A stretch of 37,625 nt of DNA, taken from assembly GCA_965263285.1 (NCBI GenBank), contig CBDHHD010000013.1, positions 1 to 37,625 of the forward strand, written 5' to 3'. Each line of letters begins with the position of its first letter. Position 1 is the first letter of the stretch. This document shows, piece after piece, positions 15,575-23,872 of the stretch. Source of the stretch: JASGCP01 sp965263285. Lineage in GTDB: Bacteria; Bacteroidota; Bacteroidia; Chitinophagales; Chitinophagaceae. The translations under genes and the position numbers were made by a program. Under the pieces are notes generated by a model. It was not told the origin of the DNA, searched no databases, and saw only the letters and a list, made by a program, of their open reading frames with translations.

Positions 15575-16156
15575 TTATTGAATTGTTATAAAACTATTTT
15601 GCGTTTCACTAATAGCCTGTATATTTACCTGTTGTTGAGAAATTCCGCCCGGCACTTGAGGAAAATTAAAATTATCTATCACTATATTATTAATACCAAA
15701 TTGATTTAGATACCAACTCGTTACTGGTATAGCAGAGGGATATTTTAACATCTTAATGATATTATCAACTGCGTTTTTAGGATAAACTCCATTAGCATTT
15801 ACACCGTTGTTTTGATCAAAAGAACTTAAAAAAATAGATATATCAATTTGATAGTCGCCTAAACTTATATAGTCCTTTACCGTTCCATCTGCTCCTTGTG
15901 TATTTTCCTTTACTATATATTTTGTTTGTGTTACATTCATCAAAACATTATAAATAATAATTTGCTCAAATGTATATATATTATTATATATATCTGTGTA
16001 TATATTAGTCGGATTACCAAAAACAATATTGCTGTAAATGAGTGTTCCGAGAGAAGAAAAGCCTAAAAATGGTAAATTAATAGAGTCTTCAAATGTAATA
16101 GGTGCTATTGCTCCAACACTAACATTTTGCTTTAAGCTATTTATTATTATTGCCAT
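15575..16156 (-). CDS. DUF6046-like tail/baseplate protein
   Basis: This 193-aa protein resembles the DUF6046 proteins of Bacteroidetes phages. In the middle it has NVTQTKYIVKENTQGADGTV followed by DYISLGDYQIDI, which sets a T-x-V-x-G-x-D-G-T-V-K/D-Y motif and a following beta strand. It lies between tape measure and hub, where contractile phages encode the LysM/gp53-type protein that links tube to baseplate. Function inferred from this position. Confidence 0.65.
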   Translation of the reverse strand: MAIIINSLKQNVSVGAIAPITFEDSINLPFLGFSSLGTLIYSNIVFGNPTNIYTDIYNNIYTFEQIIIYNVLMNVTQTKYIVKENTQGADGTVKDYISLGDYQIDISIFLSSFDQNNGVNANGVYPKNAVDNIIKMLKYPSAIPVTSWYLNQFGINNIVIDNFNFPQVPGGISQQQVNIQAISETQNSFITIQ

Positions 16157-16160
16157 TTCT

Positions 16161-16622
16161 TTAATGTATTAAAATTTGACTATCTCTTACTGCTTCAAGC
16201 ATAGCATCTAATACTTGTTTTTTCACTTCGTTTGACATCTTACCTAAATTATTTGTAACTACTTGAAACTCTTTTATTAAGCTATCTATTTTTATGTTTA
16301 TGTTAGTAGCTGTTTGCTTTTCTACCGATGAGCTGGATGTTTTAACAACATTATTATTTGTTTGCGTTGCTACTATATTACTTTTATCTATTGCTTTATT
16401 ATTGCCAAGTCCTTCTTGTGTTTTAGCTACTTTTTTATTTGCATCTTCTATTCCTTTATACGCAGATGTGTAAGCTGACAAAGCATTTTCAACTACTTTT
16501 TTAGGATTTAAAGTATCTTTTAGTTTTTCAAAGTCATCACCTATTTTCTTCCAATGACCCGTAAATATATCAGCTATTATCTCCCCAGCTATCTTCCAAG
16601 CATTTATATAATCAAGTATCAA
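16161..16622 (-). CDS. Tape measure protein, C-terminal part (out of frame)
   Basis: This 153-aa frame starts MILDYINAWKIAGEIIAD and contains amphipathic and Gln/Asn-rich helices (TNINIKIDSLIKEFQVVTNN). Reading upstream in the same frame without a stop gives GALIFLGYEIYKHWTFVKA and AIFAGGFAFIKSL, which joins the end of the 16687 frame if one G is removed at 16711-16713. It is therefore the C-terminus of the tape measure and not a separate gene. The repaired tape measure has 514 aa. Confidence 0.7.
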   Translation of the reverse strand: MILDYINAWKIAGEIIADIFTGHWKKIGDDFEKLKDTLNPKKVVENALSAYTSAYKGIEDANKKVAKTQEGLGNNKAIDKSNIVATQTNNNVVKTSSSSVEKQTATNINIKIDSLIKEFQVVTNNLGKMSNEVKKQVLDAMLEAVRDSQILIH

Positions 16623-16686
16623 AGACTTAATAAAAGCAAAGCCCCCTGCAAAAATAGCCTTTACAAAAGTCCAATGTTTATAAATC

Positions 16687-17706
16687 TCATACCCTAAAAA
16701 TATAAGAGCTCCCAGCTATAATAGATATTATAAAAACCATCGGATTTTCTTTTGTTATATAATTCCAAATTTTAGTGGCTACTTGAACTGCTTTAATTTC
16801 AGACTCTACCCCTTTTACTATTGATTTATATAATGCTGTTGAAAATGTTACTGCCTTCGTTATAACGTTTATGGCTTTTATAGCAATTACAATTCCTCCT
16901 AAACCAAGTGCCATATCTATAATCGCTTTTCTGTACTGTGTAACAAATGAAATAATAGGTTGTAATGCTGTTAATACTTCAACACCTATAGCCCCTATAC
17001 TTTCTTTTAATGAGTCGTATAGCTTACTTAATTGTGCTATGCTATCACCTTGTAATTTAGCAGCAGCCGCTCCCTTATCTGCTGTGTTTATTATTGTCAA
17101 TAATGCCTCTGTCCCAGCCTCTTGACTCTGTTTGAACTTGTTTAGTATCGTTTCTACTTGTTCAGGATTTAGACCTAAACCAGCAAGAGTCAAAGCTCTT
17201 ACATTTTTACCTCTGTTAATTATATCTTTGATAATATTAGCCGACTCGTTTAAGCTTCTTCCTTGAGCCGCTCCAAAATTAGCCGAAGCTTCTAATATTT
17301 CATTTATATTTCTTTGTACCGCTTCGCTCTGACTCGTTAGCAATTGCTGTTGCGTTTGCTTTATTTCAAGCATACTACTCGTAGAACTATTAAATAACTC
17401 TTCCGATTTTTCATTTAATTGTTCTGCCGTATTATACGCCGTATTGCCTAAATTCTTTAATGTGTTTTCTATTTGTATGTTAGCATTCGCAATTCCTTGA
17501 TATTCTTTTACGCTATCTACGATAATCTCAAAAGACTTCTCTACTGCCTTGTATTCTAATAGCTGTTTAAGAAAACCTTCGCTCTCATGCTTAGCTCCCT
17601 CCATACCATGACTAATACCATCTACTTTCTTACTAAGACTATCTAAAGTCTTGCTCATATTGTCTTGTAGATCTATAACATATTTTATATTTTCGTTATC
17701 AGCCAT
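16687..17706 (-). CDS. Tape measure protein (N-terminal part)
   Basis: This 339-aa frame has a long helical N-terminus with coiled-coil character (VIDLQDNMSKTLDSLSKKVD), a typical tape-measure segment with LTSQSEAVQRNINEILEASA and FGAAQGRSLNESANIIKDI, and then membrane-active helices (ALGLGGIVIAIKAINVIT). It follows the frameshifted tail chaperone, as tape measures usually do. ATG at 17706 lies within the end of the chaperone's -1 frame. The frame goes wrong at 16711-16713, where one surplus G makes it end in SSYIFRV. At about 1.5 angstrom per residue a 514-aa protein would give a tail of about 75-80 nm. Confidence 0.8.
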   Translation of the reverse strand: MADNENIKYVIDLQDNMSKTLDSLSKKVDGISHGMEGAKHESEGFLKQLLEYKAVEKSFEIIVDSVKEYQGIANANIQIENTLKNLGNTAYNTAEQLNEKSEELFNSSTSSMLEIKQTQQQLLTSQSEAVQRNINEILEASANFGAAQGRSLNESANIIKDIINRGKNVRALTLAGLGLNPEQVETILNKFKQSQEAGTEALLTIINTADKGAAAAKLQGDSIAQLSKLYDSLKESIGAIGVEVLTALQPIISFVTQYRKAIIDMALGLGGIVIAIKAINVITKAVTFSTALYKSIVKGVESEIKAVQVATKIWNYITKENPMVFIISIIAGSSYIFRV

Positions 17707-18240
17707 CGCCTTTAGGTTTTAGTTTGTTATTAATAAATAAAAAATATTTACATTCTTCAAAAATACGCAAAAATTCTACATAATCTAACTTTTCTAAATT
17801 TAAAGAGTAGTTAGTTACGCAGTTTATTATAGCTCTCTTTTGCTTATAATTGAAATCTAAATTAAGAGGAATTATTATATCTTCCGCTTCTAATTTTTTT
17901 TTACTTCTATAGCTAATATTTCCATCTGCTTTTGGTATTCTATTATACCAGAGAATATATACTTATGATTTTCAGACTTTGATTTGTCCCACATCTCTAC
18001 ATCCGAAGCCTCTTTTATTACATTCGCTTCGTATATAGTAGATAAAAAAGATATAGTAACGCCTTGCGTTTGCATTTTATCAAATATCATAGCCTTGACC
18101 TCAAATATAGGTTCTTTTACAAAGCTAACTATATACTCTTGACTGTCTTTAATAGGGATTTCGCAATGATAAACCTTAATTTTTAAGCTATCACTTAGCT
18201 CTTGCGCTTTTTGTTTTATCTGCTCTAAATTCATATACAA
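17699..18240 (-). CDS. Tail assembly chaperone, -1 frameshift product (GT-like)
   Basis: The 116-aa frame beginning at 18240 ends at TAG (17892-17890) just after a run of nine A on the coding strand (17894-17902). In the -1 frame the reading continues KLEAEDIIIPLNLDFNYK for about 64 codons and stops at 17699, overlapping the tape-measure start. This is the arrangement of gpG/gpGT tail chaperones, in which a share of ribosomes slips back one base on a homopolymer to make the longer form. The direction (-1), the A9 slip site and the location before the tape measure all agree, so I regard it as programmed. The extension has no start codon of its own. Confidence 0.75.
17890..18240 (-). CDS. Tail assembly chaperone, short form (G-like)
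   Basis: This 116-aa acidic/basic mixed helical protein (MYMNLEQIKQKAQELSDSL) includes VYHCEIPIKDSQEYIVSFVK and FDKMQTQGVTISFLSTIYEA, and ends GIIEYQKQMEILAIEVKKN. It fits the size of gpG-type chaperones that hold the tape measure before tube assembly. It overlaps the upstream gene by about 50 bases. A start at the second Met (18234) is possible. A TACATTTG box at 18263-18270 could be an internal promoter, but it lies in coding sequence and lacks a clear -33 element. Confidence 0.7.
   Translation of the reverse strand: MYMNLEQIKQKAQELSDSLKIKVYHCEIPIKDSQEYIVSFVKEPIFEVKAMIFDKMQTQGVTISFLSTIYEANVIKEASDVEMWDKSKSENHKYIFSGIIEYQKQMEILAIEVKKN
17894..17902 (-). other. Slippery A9 run for -1 frameshifting
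   Basis: On the coding strand GTA is followed by A-rich codons (GTA AAA AAA AAT TAG in frame 0). Slipping back one base gives AAA TTA GAA and avoids the stop. Long A runs are efficient slip sites even without a downstream structure; I see no strong pseudoknot. Confidence 0.7.
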
Positions 18241-18457
18241 TATTTTTTAAATCATTTTCATGCAAATGTAATAATTTTTTTTCAATATCGTAGATATTAG
18301 ATTTCATAATAATAACACCTGCAACAGAAAGCTCCCAAGTGTCGCCTCCGCTCGTGTTTCTTATACAATGGTTTTTATTACTTATGCACATCTCGTTCGT
18401 TATGCTCCACTGTGCATCAGGATACGAAGACTTAGCCATGTTTAATACTCCAATCAT
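18191..18457 (-). CDS. Hypothetical tail-region protein (88 aa)
   Basis: Not recognised. It reads MAKSSYPDAQWSITNEM (if started at the second Met), CIRNTSGGDTWELSVAGVII and then a basic helical end. The W-x-x-T-N-E-M and D-T-W-E-L pattern looks like a small structural protein. It lies between tail tube and chaperone, 9 bases after the tube gene, so it probably functions in tail assembly. Confidence 0.6.
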   Translation of the reverse strand: MIGVLNMAKSSYPDAQWSITNEMCISNKNHCIRNTSGGDTWELSVAGVIIMKSNIYDIEKKLLHLHENDLKNIVYEFRADKTKSARAK

Positions 18458-18466
18458 ATATTTATT

Positions 18467-18904
18467 TTATATTTGCCATAAGATATTTGCAATCAAAATA
18501 TTTATTGTATTGCTTATTTTAGTGTCTCCTTGCTTTACCGTTAAATCATTATTCATAAATTCAACACCCTGTAAAGTGTGAATAGTAGGAGCTAAAGGAT
18601 TGTCAAACAAAATAGTAATATTAAAAGGAGGTATAGAAGTAATCTTGCCTAAAAAAGCTGTTGCTATTGCTCTCAACTTAAATAGATCATCTTGATAAAA
18701 TTCTATACTTCCCTCATATTCTAAATTGCCGTAACCTCGTGAAATAGGAGAAATTCCTATTCCCATGTTGTTTGTTTTATTCTGTTTTTCTTTATAGTCA
18801 ATTGCTGTAATTCCAATAAAGGGGATCCCCTCAATAACACATTGTATTTGTGCCCAGCTGTAAGAAATACCTTGTATAAGTGGGATAGATGGAATGAATG
18901 GCAT
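18467..18904 (-). CDS. Tail tube protein
   Basis: This 145-aa protein directly follows the sheath gene, the standard place of the inner tube subunit of contractile tails. It has tube-like features: VIEGIPFIGITAIDYKEKQ near 23-41, GIGISPISRGYGNLEYEGSI (the tube family's loop before a strand) and a C-terminal GVEFMNNDLTVKQGDTKISN. Length and fold pattern match the gpFII/gp19-type family in Bacteroidetes phages. The family is inferred from pattern and synteny. Confidence 0.75.
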   Translation of the reverse strand: MPFIPSIPLIQGISYSWAQIQCVIEGIPFIGITAIDYKEKQNKTNNMGIGISPISRGYGNLEYEGSIEFYQDDLFKLRAIATAFLGKITSIPPFNITILFDNPLAPTIHTLQGVEFMNNDLTVKQGDTKISNTINILIANILWQI

Positions 18905-18914
18905 AAAAAAATTA

Positions 18915-20462
18915 TTATAAATTTAGTGCAAAACCGATATTTACTAAATATGTTCTTGCTATGTCTACTGGTAGCAACTTAACATTTACTTGTAATATAC
19001 CCGTTTGCGTAATATTTTGATTAGTAGGTATTACCGCACTGCGACCACTTAAATCTCCCTGCTGTACCATAATATCAAGACTACTATCTACTATTTTAGA
19101 CAAAGAAGAAGCACTTAAATTACTTATAGTGCCATCAGCATTTAAATATATCCTACCGCTTAAATAAGGGAGCAAAGCTATATATATAAGCCTTTTAGCC
19201 TTGTCTATTACTCTGTTGCTTGATATATAAGCATAATCGTTTCCTGTAGTCGTAGATAAAGTATTATCGTTTGTTATATATGAACCTGCAAGACCCGTAA
19301 ACTGCCGTAATGTTATGTATCTATAATTATCTAAAAAAGTCAAAAGGTTATTTAAGTCTTGTATATTTTTAGAATTATATAAAATACCATTCGCAAATGC
19401 TAAAATTATATTTTCATCATTTATTTGCAAATTAAAACTTTGATTAGGATTTGCAACACTTTGACTTACACTTGAGGTACTTATAGCTCCTAAAATAGCA
19501 CCTATATTTGAAATACTATATGAATATTTTTTAAATAACGAATAACCTATCCCTGTACCCGATTGCGATAAGTCAATAGAACATTTATAAGTAATACTAT
19601 TATTAAAATTAAATAATGTAGTCAAATCGCTTACAGAAGAAAAATTGTAAGAGAATAAAATATTATCTATAGGAGTGTGTAAGTAATCTAAACTTGAACT
19701 TCCTACCTGTAAAATATTTTGTATCGTAGAAGTCTCCGCCTGTACTGTTGTAGAACTATATGCAACATTTCTAAAAATAGCAATTTGCCTTATAGAACCA
19801 CCCGCATAAGATTGTAAAGCAGTAACCTCCGTTCCATCTATTAGAGCTTTTACCGCTAATACATTTAGATATAATAAACCAGTATTGTTTAATTCAAAAT
19901 ATTGCGATATATGATATAATAAAACATCCGAGCCATCGCTTACACTATTTGAAATTATTGCACTATATACCCCTGTGCTACCTGTACCCTGTGCTGTTAA
20001 AGACAATGTTACAACTGCATCAGGAAGACCAATGAGAACAATAGAAGAACTCGTTACACCTACAGAAATATAAGCAGATACGCCTGTTACAGAAGTATTT
20101 TTATTTATTGCACTTACTAAATTACTTAATAATGTAGAAGATGCACCAAAATCACTGCTCACTAATGTATAAATGTTATTAGTAACTAACTGAACCGCAG
20201 TACCATTAACGGTATAAGCTATATTAATAGCCGTATCGCTTCCACTCGTGGGATTAGTAGTTATCCCAATAGTACCACTTACAGTATTATAAGACAAATT
20301 TAACTTAGTAATAGCATCTTGAACAGATATAATAGTGTACAGTCCTATTTTGGTATTTAAAGCAGGGACAAAAAATATAAAACCACTTATATAATCTTGT
20401 CCCGCTCCTTGCGTACCTAATTGACCATTCAACGTATTAAATACTATATTAGGTATTGCCAT
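18915..20462 (-). CDS. Tail sheath protein (DUF2586-like)
   Basis: This 515-aa protein begins MAIPNIVFNTLNGQLGTQG and contains GQDYISGFIFFVPA. The C-terminal part has VIDKAKRLIYIALLPYLSGR, followed by LNADGTISNLSASSL and the closing ILQVNVKLLPVDIARTYLVN. The terminal strand region is what sheath subunits use to interlock with neighbours. Sheath presence makes the phage a myovirus. The gene is 4 bases from the capsid-fragment gene upstream and 10 bases from the tube gene. Confidence 0.85.
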   Translation of the reverse strand: MAIPNIVFNTLNGQLGTQGAGQDYISGFIFFVPALNTKIGLYTIISVQDAITKLNLSYNTVSGTIGITTNPTSGSDTAINIAYTVNGTAVQLVTNNIYTLVSSDFGASSTLLSNLVSAINKNTSVTGVSAYISVGVTSSSIVLIGLPDAVVTLSLTAQGTGSTGVYSAIISNSVSDGSDVLLYHISQYFELNNTGLLYLNVLAVKALIDGTEVTALQSYAGGSIRQIAIFRNVAYSSTTVQAETSTIQNILQVGSSSLDYLHTPIDNILFSYNFSSVSDLTTLFNFNNSITYKCSIDLSQSGTGIGYSLFKKYSYSISNIGAILGAISTSSVSQSVANPNQSFNLQINDENIILAFANGILYNSKNIQDLNNLLTFLDNYRYITLRQFTGLAGSYITNDNTLSTTTGNDYAYISSNRVIDKAKRLIYIALLPYLSGRIYLNADGTISNLSASSLSKIVDSSLDIMVQQGDLSGRSAVIPTNQNITQTGILQVNVKLLPVDIARTYLVNIGFALNL

Positions 20463-20466
20463 ATTT

Positions 20467-20850
20467 TTATGCTGTTAATATTTTTAAATCATTAGTAAAC
20501 AAAATAGTATCTTCATTAATATCTGCACATTCTACTACTTTATAACCCTCAAAATTATCTAACGAACCATGTATAAAGTTATTTCCCTTGAAAATCAAAG
20601 TTTTATTAATTTCATCATGATACAATTGCCTTGTTTTACCTGTCATTAAGAATTTAAAATTTTTAAATCTGTTTGTATCTGTTACAATATCATTGTTGTA
20701 TAATTCTACTTTTTTAAGTATATTAGCCATTACATCGCCGACACTTCTAACAACATCAGTTTTTCCACTTGCACTTATTTCACCAGCTTTTAACTTCCAA
20801 GTGCCAATTTTAGTAGACTCACAAGATATTTTATGATTAGATATTTCCAT
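20467..20850 (-). CDS. Stand-alone duplicate of the major capsid central domain
   Basis: Residues 16-120 of this 127-aa protein align without gaps to residues 235-339 of the major capsid protein encoded just upstream. By hand 73 of 105 positions are identical, including NRFKNFKFLM, GKTRQLY, FKGNN and SLDNFEGY. It has its own start, a 15-residue new N-terminus (MEISNHKISCESTKI) and stop, and no internal disruption. Substitutions make it more charged. It lacks the capsid N-arm, E-loop region and C-terminal strand. It may occupy or regulate part of the lattice, act as a decoration or vertex protein, or be a relic of a tandem duplication. It lies 11 bases after the capsid gene and 4 before the sheath gene. 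Confidence 0.85.
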   Translation of the reverse strand: MEISNHKISCESTKIGTWKLKAGEISASGKTDVVRSVGDVMANILKKVELYNNDIVTDTNRFKNFKFLMTGKTRQLYHDEINKTLIFKGNNFIHGSLDNFEGYKVVECADINEDTILFTNDLKILTA

Positions 20851-20861
20851 ATTTTAATAAA

Positions 20862-22076
20862 TTAAGGTATAAAGCTAGCAGCAGTCAAAGGTGTATACAA
20901 GAACACTTGTTCAGGTAACATATACTGTACACTCGCCCTAAATCTAAATTCAAGATAGTAATCAACAGAAGGACCAGGATATTTATCAAACTTAACAAAT
21001 GAGTCATCTACACTGTTACAACCAAATACAAGGTTTCCGTTTTGAGGTACTGGTGAAACGTTAGTAAACACAATAGTATCTGCAGGAATACCCGCACAAG
21101 TTACTACCTCATAACCCTCAAAGTTATCTAAAGAAGCCGTTGTCCAGTTATTACCTTTAAAATTCAAAGTACGAGTAAGAGTATCAGCATATAATTGTCT
21201 TGTCTTACCGCCCATCAAAAATTTAAAGTTTTTAAATCTGTTTATATCTGTTATAATAGCCGTATTGTATAAGCCTACTGCTGTAAGTATATCAGCCATA
21301 GCATCGCCCACGTTTCTAACTCCATCCGTTGTTCCACTTGCACTTGTTGGACCTGCTGTTAATTTCCAAGTGCCTGTGTTAGGTGCCGCGCCTGAAATAG
21401 GATCGGTGTTATCTATTCTATTCGTTGTAGGTATACCTTGCGTAGTATTAGGAGCAAGAGCATTATAAGTTTGTACAAATTGCTTAATAAGACCATCAAA
21501 ATATTGATATTGATATCGAGGATCAGTATTAGGTACATTTGGACTTCCTGCGTATGATGTGCTACCTATCCAAGTACCTATTTCTACTTGTTGGAAAATA
21601 TTAACTAATACATATGGCATTAAATAGTTTGTTACCTCTAAAGGTAATGTTCTATTCATTATAATTTGATCCAAATTAATCGCTTGCCAGTTTCTTCTTA
21701 AATCATCAGGAGTAAATCTAAAATAAGATCCAAAAGATTGTGGAACTATCGTTCTACCACCGATACTAAAATTTGCATTTTGCGTATCTGTAAAAGTAGA
21801 TTGATAAGGTTGTAAAGGACTTGTAACTCGGTTAGTAGGTACAACGACTTGTAATTTAATTCCATCTTGTACCCAAAGAGAACCTGTAGATACGCTCTGT
21901 AAACCAAATACATAAGGTTGCACCGCAATACCGAGCAAACCCTCACCTGCATAGGTTGTATCCGTTACGAAGCTGTTTGGCCCTGGACCAGCTACATTCA
22001 TATTAAGAGACAATGGACTAATACCACCTGTTGATGCTGTAGGAAACAATAAAAGATTTTCGTTTAATAATCTCAT
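20862..22076 (-). CDS. Major capsid protein
   Basis: This 404-aa protein follows the ClpP-like protease/scaffold gene, which is where HK97-fold capsids are found. It has no membrane segment or catalytic motif. An extended N-terminal region (PLSLNMNVAGPGPNSFVTD) is followed by YVFGLQSVSTGSLWVQDGIK. A middle helical region (DLRRNWQAINLDQIIMNR; NYLMPYVLVNIFQQ) resembles the P-domain spine helix, and the late part TCAGIPADTIVFTN then NLVFGCN is the A-domain pattern. The C-terminus holds the strand YYLEFRFRASVQYMLPEQV. Residues 235-339 are duplicated in the next gene. Confidence 0.85.
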   Translation of the reverse strand: MRLLNENLLLFPTASTGGISPLSLNMNVAGPGPNSFVTDTTYAGEGLLGIAVQPYVFGLQSVSTGSLWVQDGIKLQVVVPTNRVTSPLQPYQSTFTDTQNANFSIGGRTIVPQSFGSYFRFTPDDLRRNWQAINLDQIIMNRTLPLEVTNYLMPYVLVNIFQQVEIGTWIGSTSYAGSPNVPNTDPRYQYQYFDGLIKQFVQTYNALAPNTTQGIPTTNRIDNTDPISGAAPNTGTWKLTAGPTSASGTTDGVRNVGDAMADILTAVGLYNTAIITDINRFKNFKFLMGGKTRQLYADTLTRTLNFKGNNWTTASLDNFEGYEVVTCAGIPADTIVFTNVSPVPQNGNLVFGCNSVDDSFVKFDKYPGPSVDYYLEFRFRASVQYMLPEQVFLYTPLTAASFIP

Positions 22077-22087
22077 ATATTAGTTAT

Positions 22088-23410
22088 TTATTTTTTTTCA
22101 AAAAATATACCTGTTTTGTTTTCTTTCATTTTATTAATTATCTCTGCTTGATACTTATTAATAGGATCGCCCATATTAACAATACCAGCAGGAAGCTCTA
22201 CACTAACTGGTTGCGCTTTTATTTCTGTAGGTAATACAGAATTAGATGGCATCTTTATGTTAATAGATAAGTTTTTTAACTCCTCAATAGATTGCTCATA
22301 ATTGTTTTTTAAAGCATATTCCCAAATGTTTTTATGCGAAGCACTTATTTTTCCTTGTTGAATAGCTTCGTTAAGATAATTATTTATTAAATTGTTTTTA
22401 GCTTTGTCCATTTCTTCCTTATCTGCTTTTTCCTTGTCTTTCATTTTATTCATCCACTTAACTACATCCTCCCAGCTACCGAAGTCTTTTAGAAATTCGG
22501 AAGTTTCATTTTTCATTTTGTCGTACTCCTCTTTTACTTTATCGTAATTATCTTTCATTGCTTTCATCTTTTCTTTCATGTCATCAATTTCTTTTTTTGA
22601 TGAGTTAAGAATATCGTTTTTTTCCATTCGTATTCTATCAATAGCTGAAATTATTGAATTAGAATTAGCCTCTGGAATTAGCCCCAATGTTTGATTTATA
22701 GGTGCTAAATGATTTACAATTGAAAAATTTTCGTTCATAATAGTTTCTTTTTCGTTAATATATGAATTTAAAACAGAACAAAAGTAATTATATTTGTTAT
22801 TAGCTAACTCTTTTGTTATACATTTATTTTTTATTTCTTGCAATTTGTTAAGCATCCTTGACTTATTCAAGTCTTTTAATTCTATTATCTTGTCGCACAA
22901 TGAAAGATTTAAACACTCATCAGCATTTAGCCATGTCGTTTCGTTCATCATGTCGCTTATCTTATCTACACTTAATTTTGTTTTGTGCGTAAGCATAGTA
23001 ATGATGCTTTCCTTAAATTTGTCTAAGGACTTTTTTTGCTCATCTGTTACTTGCTCTTGAAAGAAAGGATTATGTATCATAAGCAACGAACCCTCATAAG
23101 TACACCTTTGCCTTCCTGCCTGAAATATTACCGATGCTATGGAAGCACATAGCCCTATATTATAGGTATCTACCTTTGCGCTAACCGTTTTTATTGCGTT
23201 AAATATAGCCCATCCATCAATAACATTTCCACCCTTACTGTTTATCATTACATTTATTGTCCCCTTGCCCATGCTGTCAAGAGCATAGAGCTCGTTAATA
23301 AATTGATTGCTATCAATAAAAAACTCACCGCTGTTGTCGTTTCCTATCGTGCCATTTAGCCACATCGTAGGGATGTCTTTGTCTAAGTCTTTTGAGTAGA
23401 TAAATTCCAT
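22088..23410 (-). CDS. ClpP-like prohead protease fused to scaffold
   Basis: The first 180 residues are an S14 (ClpP-type) serine protease: INSKGGNVIDGWAIFNAI (56-73), GLCASIASVIF with the nucleophile Ser at 90, LLMIHNP with His at 113, and TTWLNADEC (158-166) in the third catalytic region. From about 255 to 345 there is a long Lys/Glu/Met-rich coiled coil (DDMKEKMKAMKDNYDKV), the usual scaffold part. At 440 aa it would first guide capsid assembly and then cleave the scaffold, and possibly the capsid N-terminus. It sits 11 bases upstream of the capsid gene. Confidence 0.87.
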   Translation of the reverse strand: MEFIYSKDLDKDIPTMWLNGTIGNDNSGEFFIDSNQFINELYALDSMGKGTINVMINSKGGNVIDGWAIFNAIKTVSAKVDTYNIGLCASIASVIFQAGRQRCTYEGSLLMIHNPFFQEQVTDEQKKSLDKFKESIITMLTHKTKLSVDKISDMMNETTWLNADECLNLSLCDKIIELKDLNKSRMLNKLQEIKNKCITKELANNKYNYFCSVLNSYINEKETIMNENFSIVNHLAPINQTLGLIPEANSNSIISAIDRIRMEKNDILNSSKKEIDDMKEKMKAMKDNYDKVKEEYDKMKNETSEFLKDFGSWEDVVKWMNKMKDKEKADKEEMDKAKNNLINNYLNEAIQQGKISASHKNIWEYALKNNYEQSIEELKNLSINIKMPSNSVLPTEIKAQPVSVELPAGIVNMGDPINKYQAEIINKMKENKTGIFFEKK

Positions 23411-23414
23411 AAAA

Positions 23415-23872
23415 TTAAATATTTATATTAAAGGTAAAAGATAATAAATTCGGATAACTAGCAAATTGAGCAAACCCAAATAGATTACTATCTCCTGAAA
23501 TTACATAATTTACTTGAACATTATTACCGTCTTGAGCATTCATAAGTCCCTGAGTAGAAGATAATGGACAAAAATTATAAAAATAATTAACAAGCCTATT
23601 TTTTAATAATTTTAAAAGAATAATACCTTGTTGTGTGCTGGGATATAAAGTAATTAAATCATTTATAAATAAAATTAAATCAAAAAAATTCCCCGATTGA
23701 ATATTAGTGCTTACTTGATCTCCACCAACATATTTAAAATTAACATAAACAAAAAAAGTGCCTCCAGAATATTTTAAATTAAAATATAGTTAGCATCATG
23801 TGTCGGATATGTAGTACTCCCTCCTATTACACTACTAAGAGCAAATGGTTGAGAAGTATTAGCTGTATATCC
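23415..23872 (-). pseudogene. Separated C-terminal part of the baseplate-region protein
   Basis: After the TAA at 23875-23873 the same frame continues GYTANTSQPFALSSVIGG and on to THDANYIL. Then one missing T at 23781-23784 shifts to NLKYSGGTFFVYVNFKYVGG and on to SYPNLLSFTFNINI with TAA at 23417-23415. There is no start codon, so this is not a separate gene. Together with 23873-24556 it would make a 380-aa protein. The break may be real decay or two errors. Confidence 0.6.

Noticed and set aside
16711..16713. Programmed frameshift inside the tape measure
   Set aside because: The site is a GGG run in mid-gene with no slippery heptamer, and such events are not known in tape measures. A one-base error or mutation is more likely.
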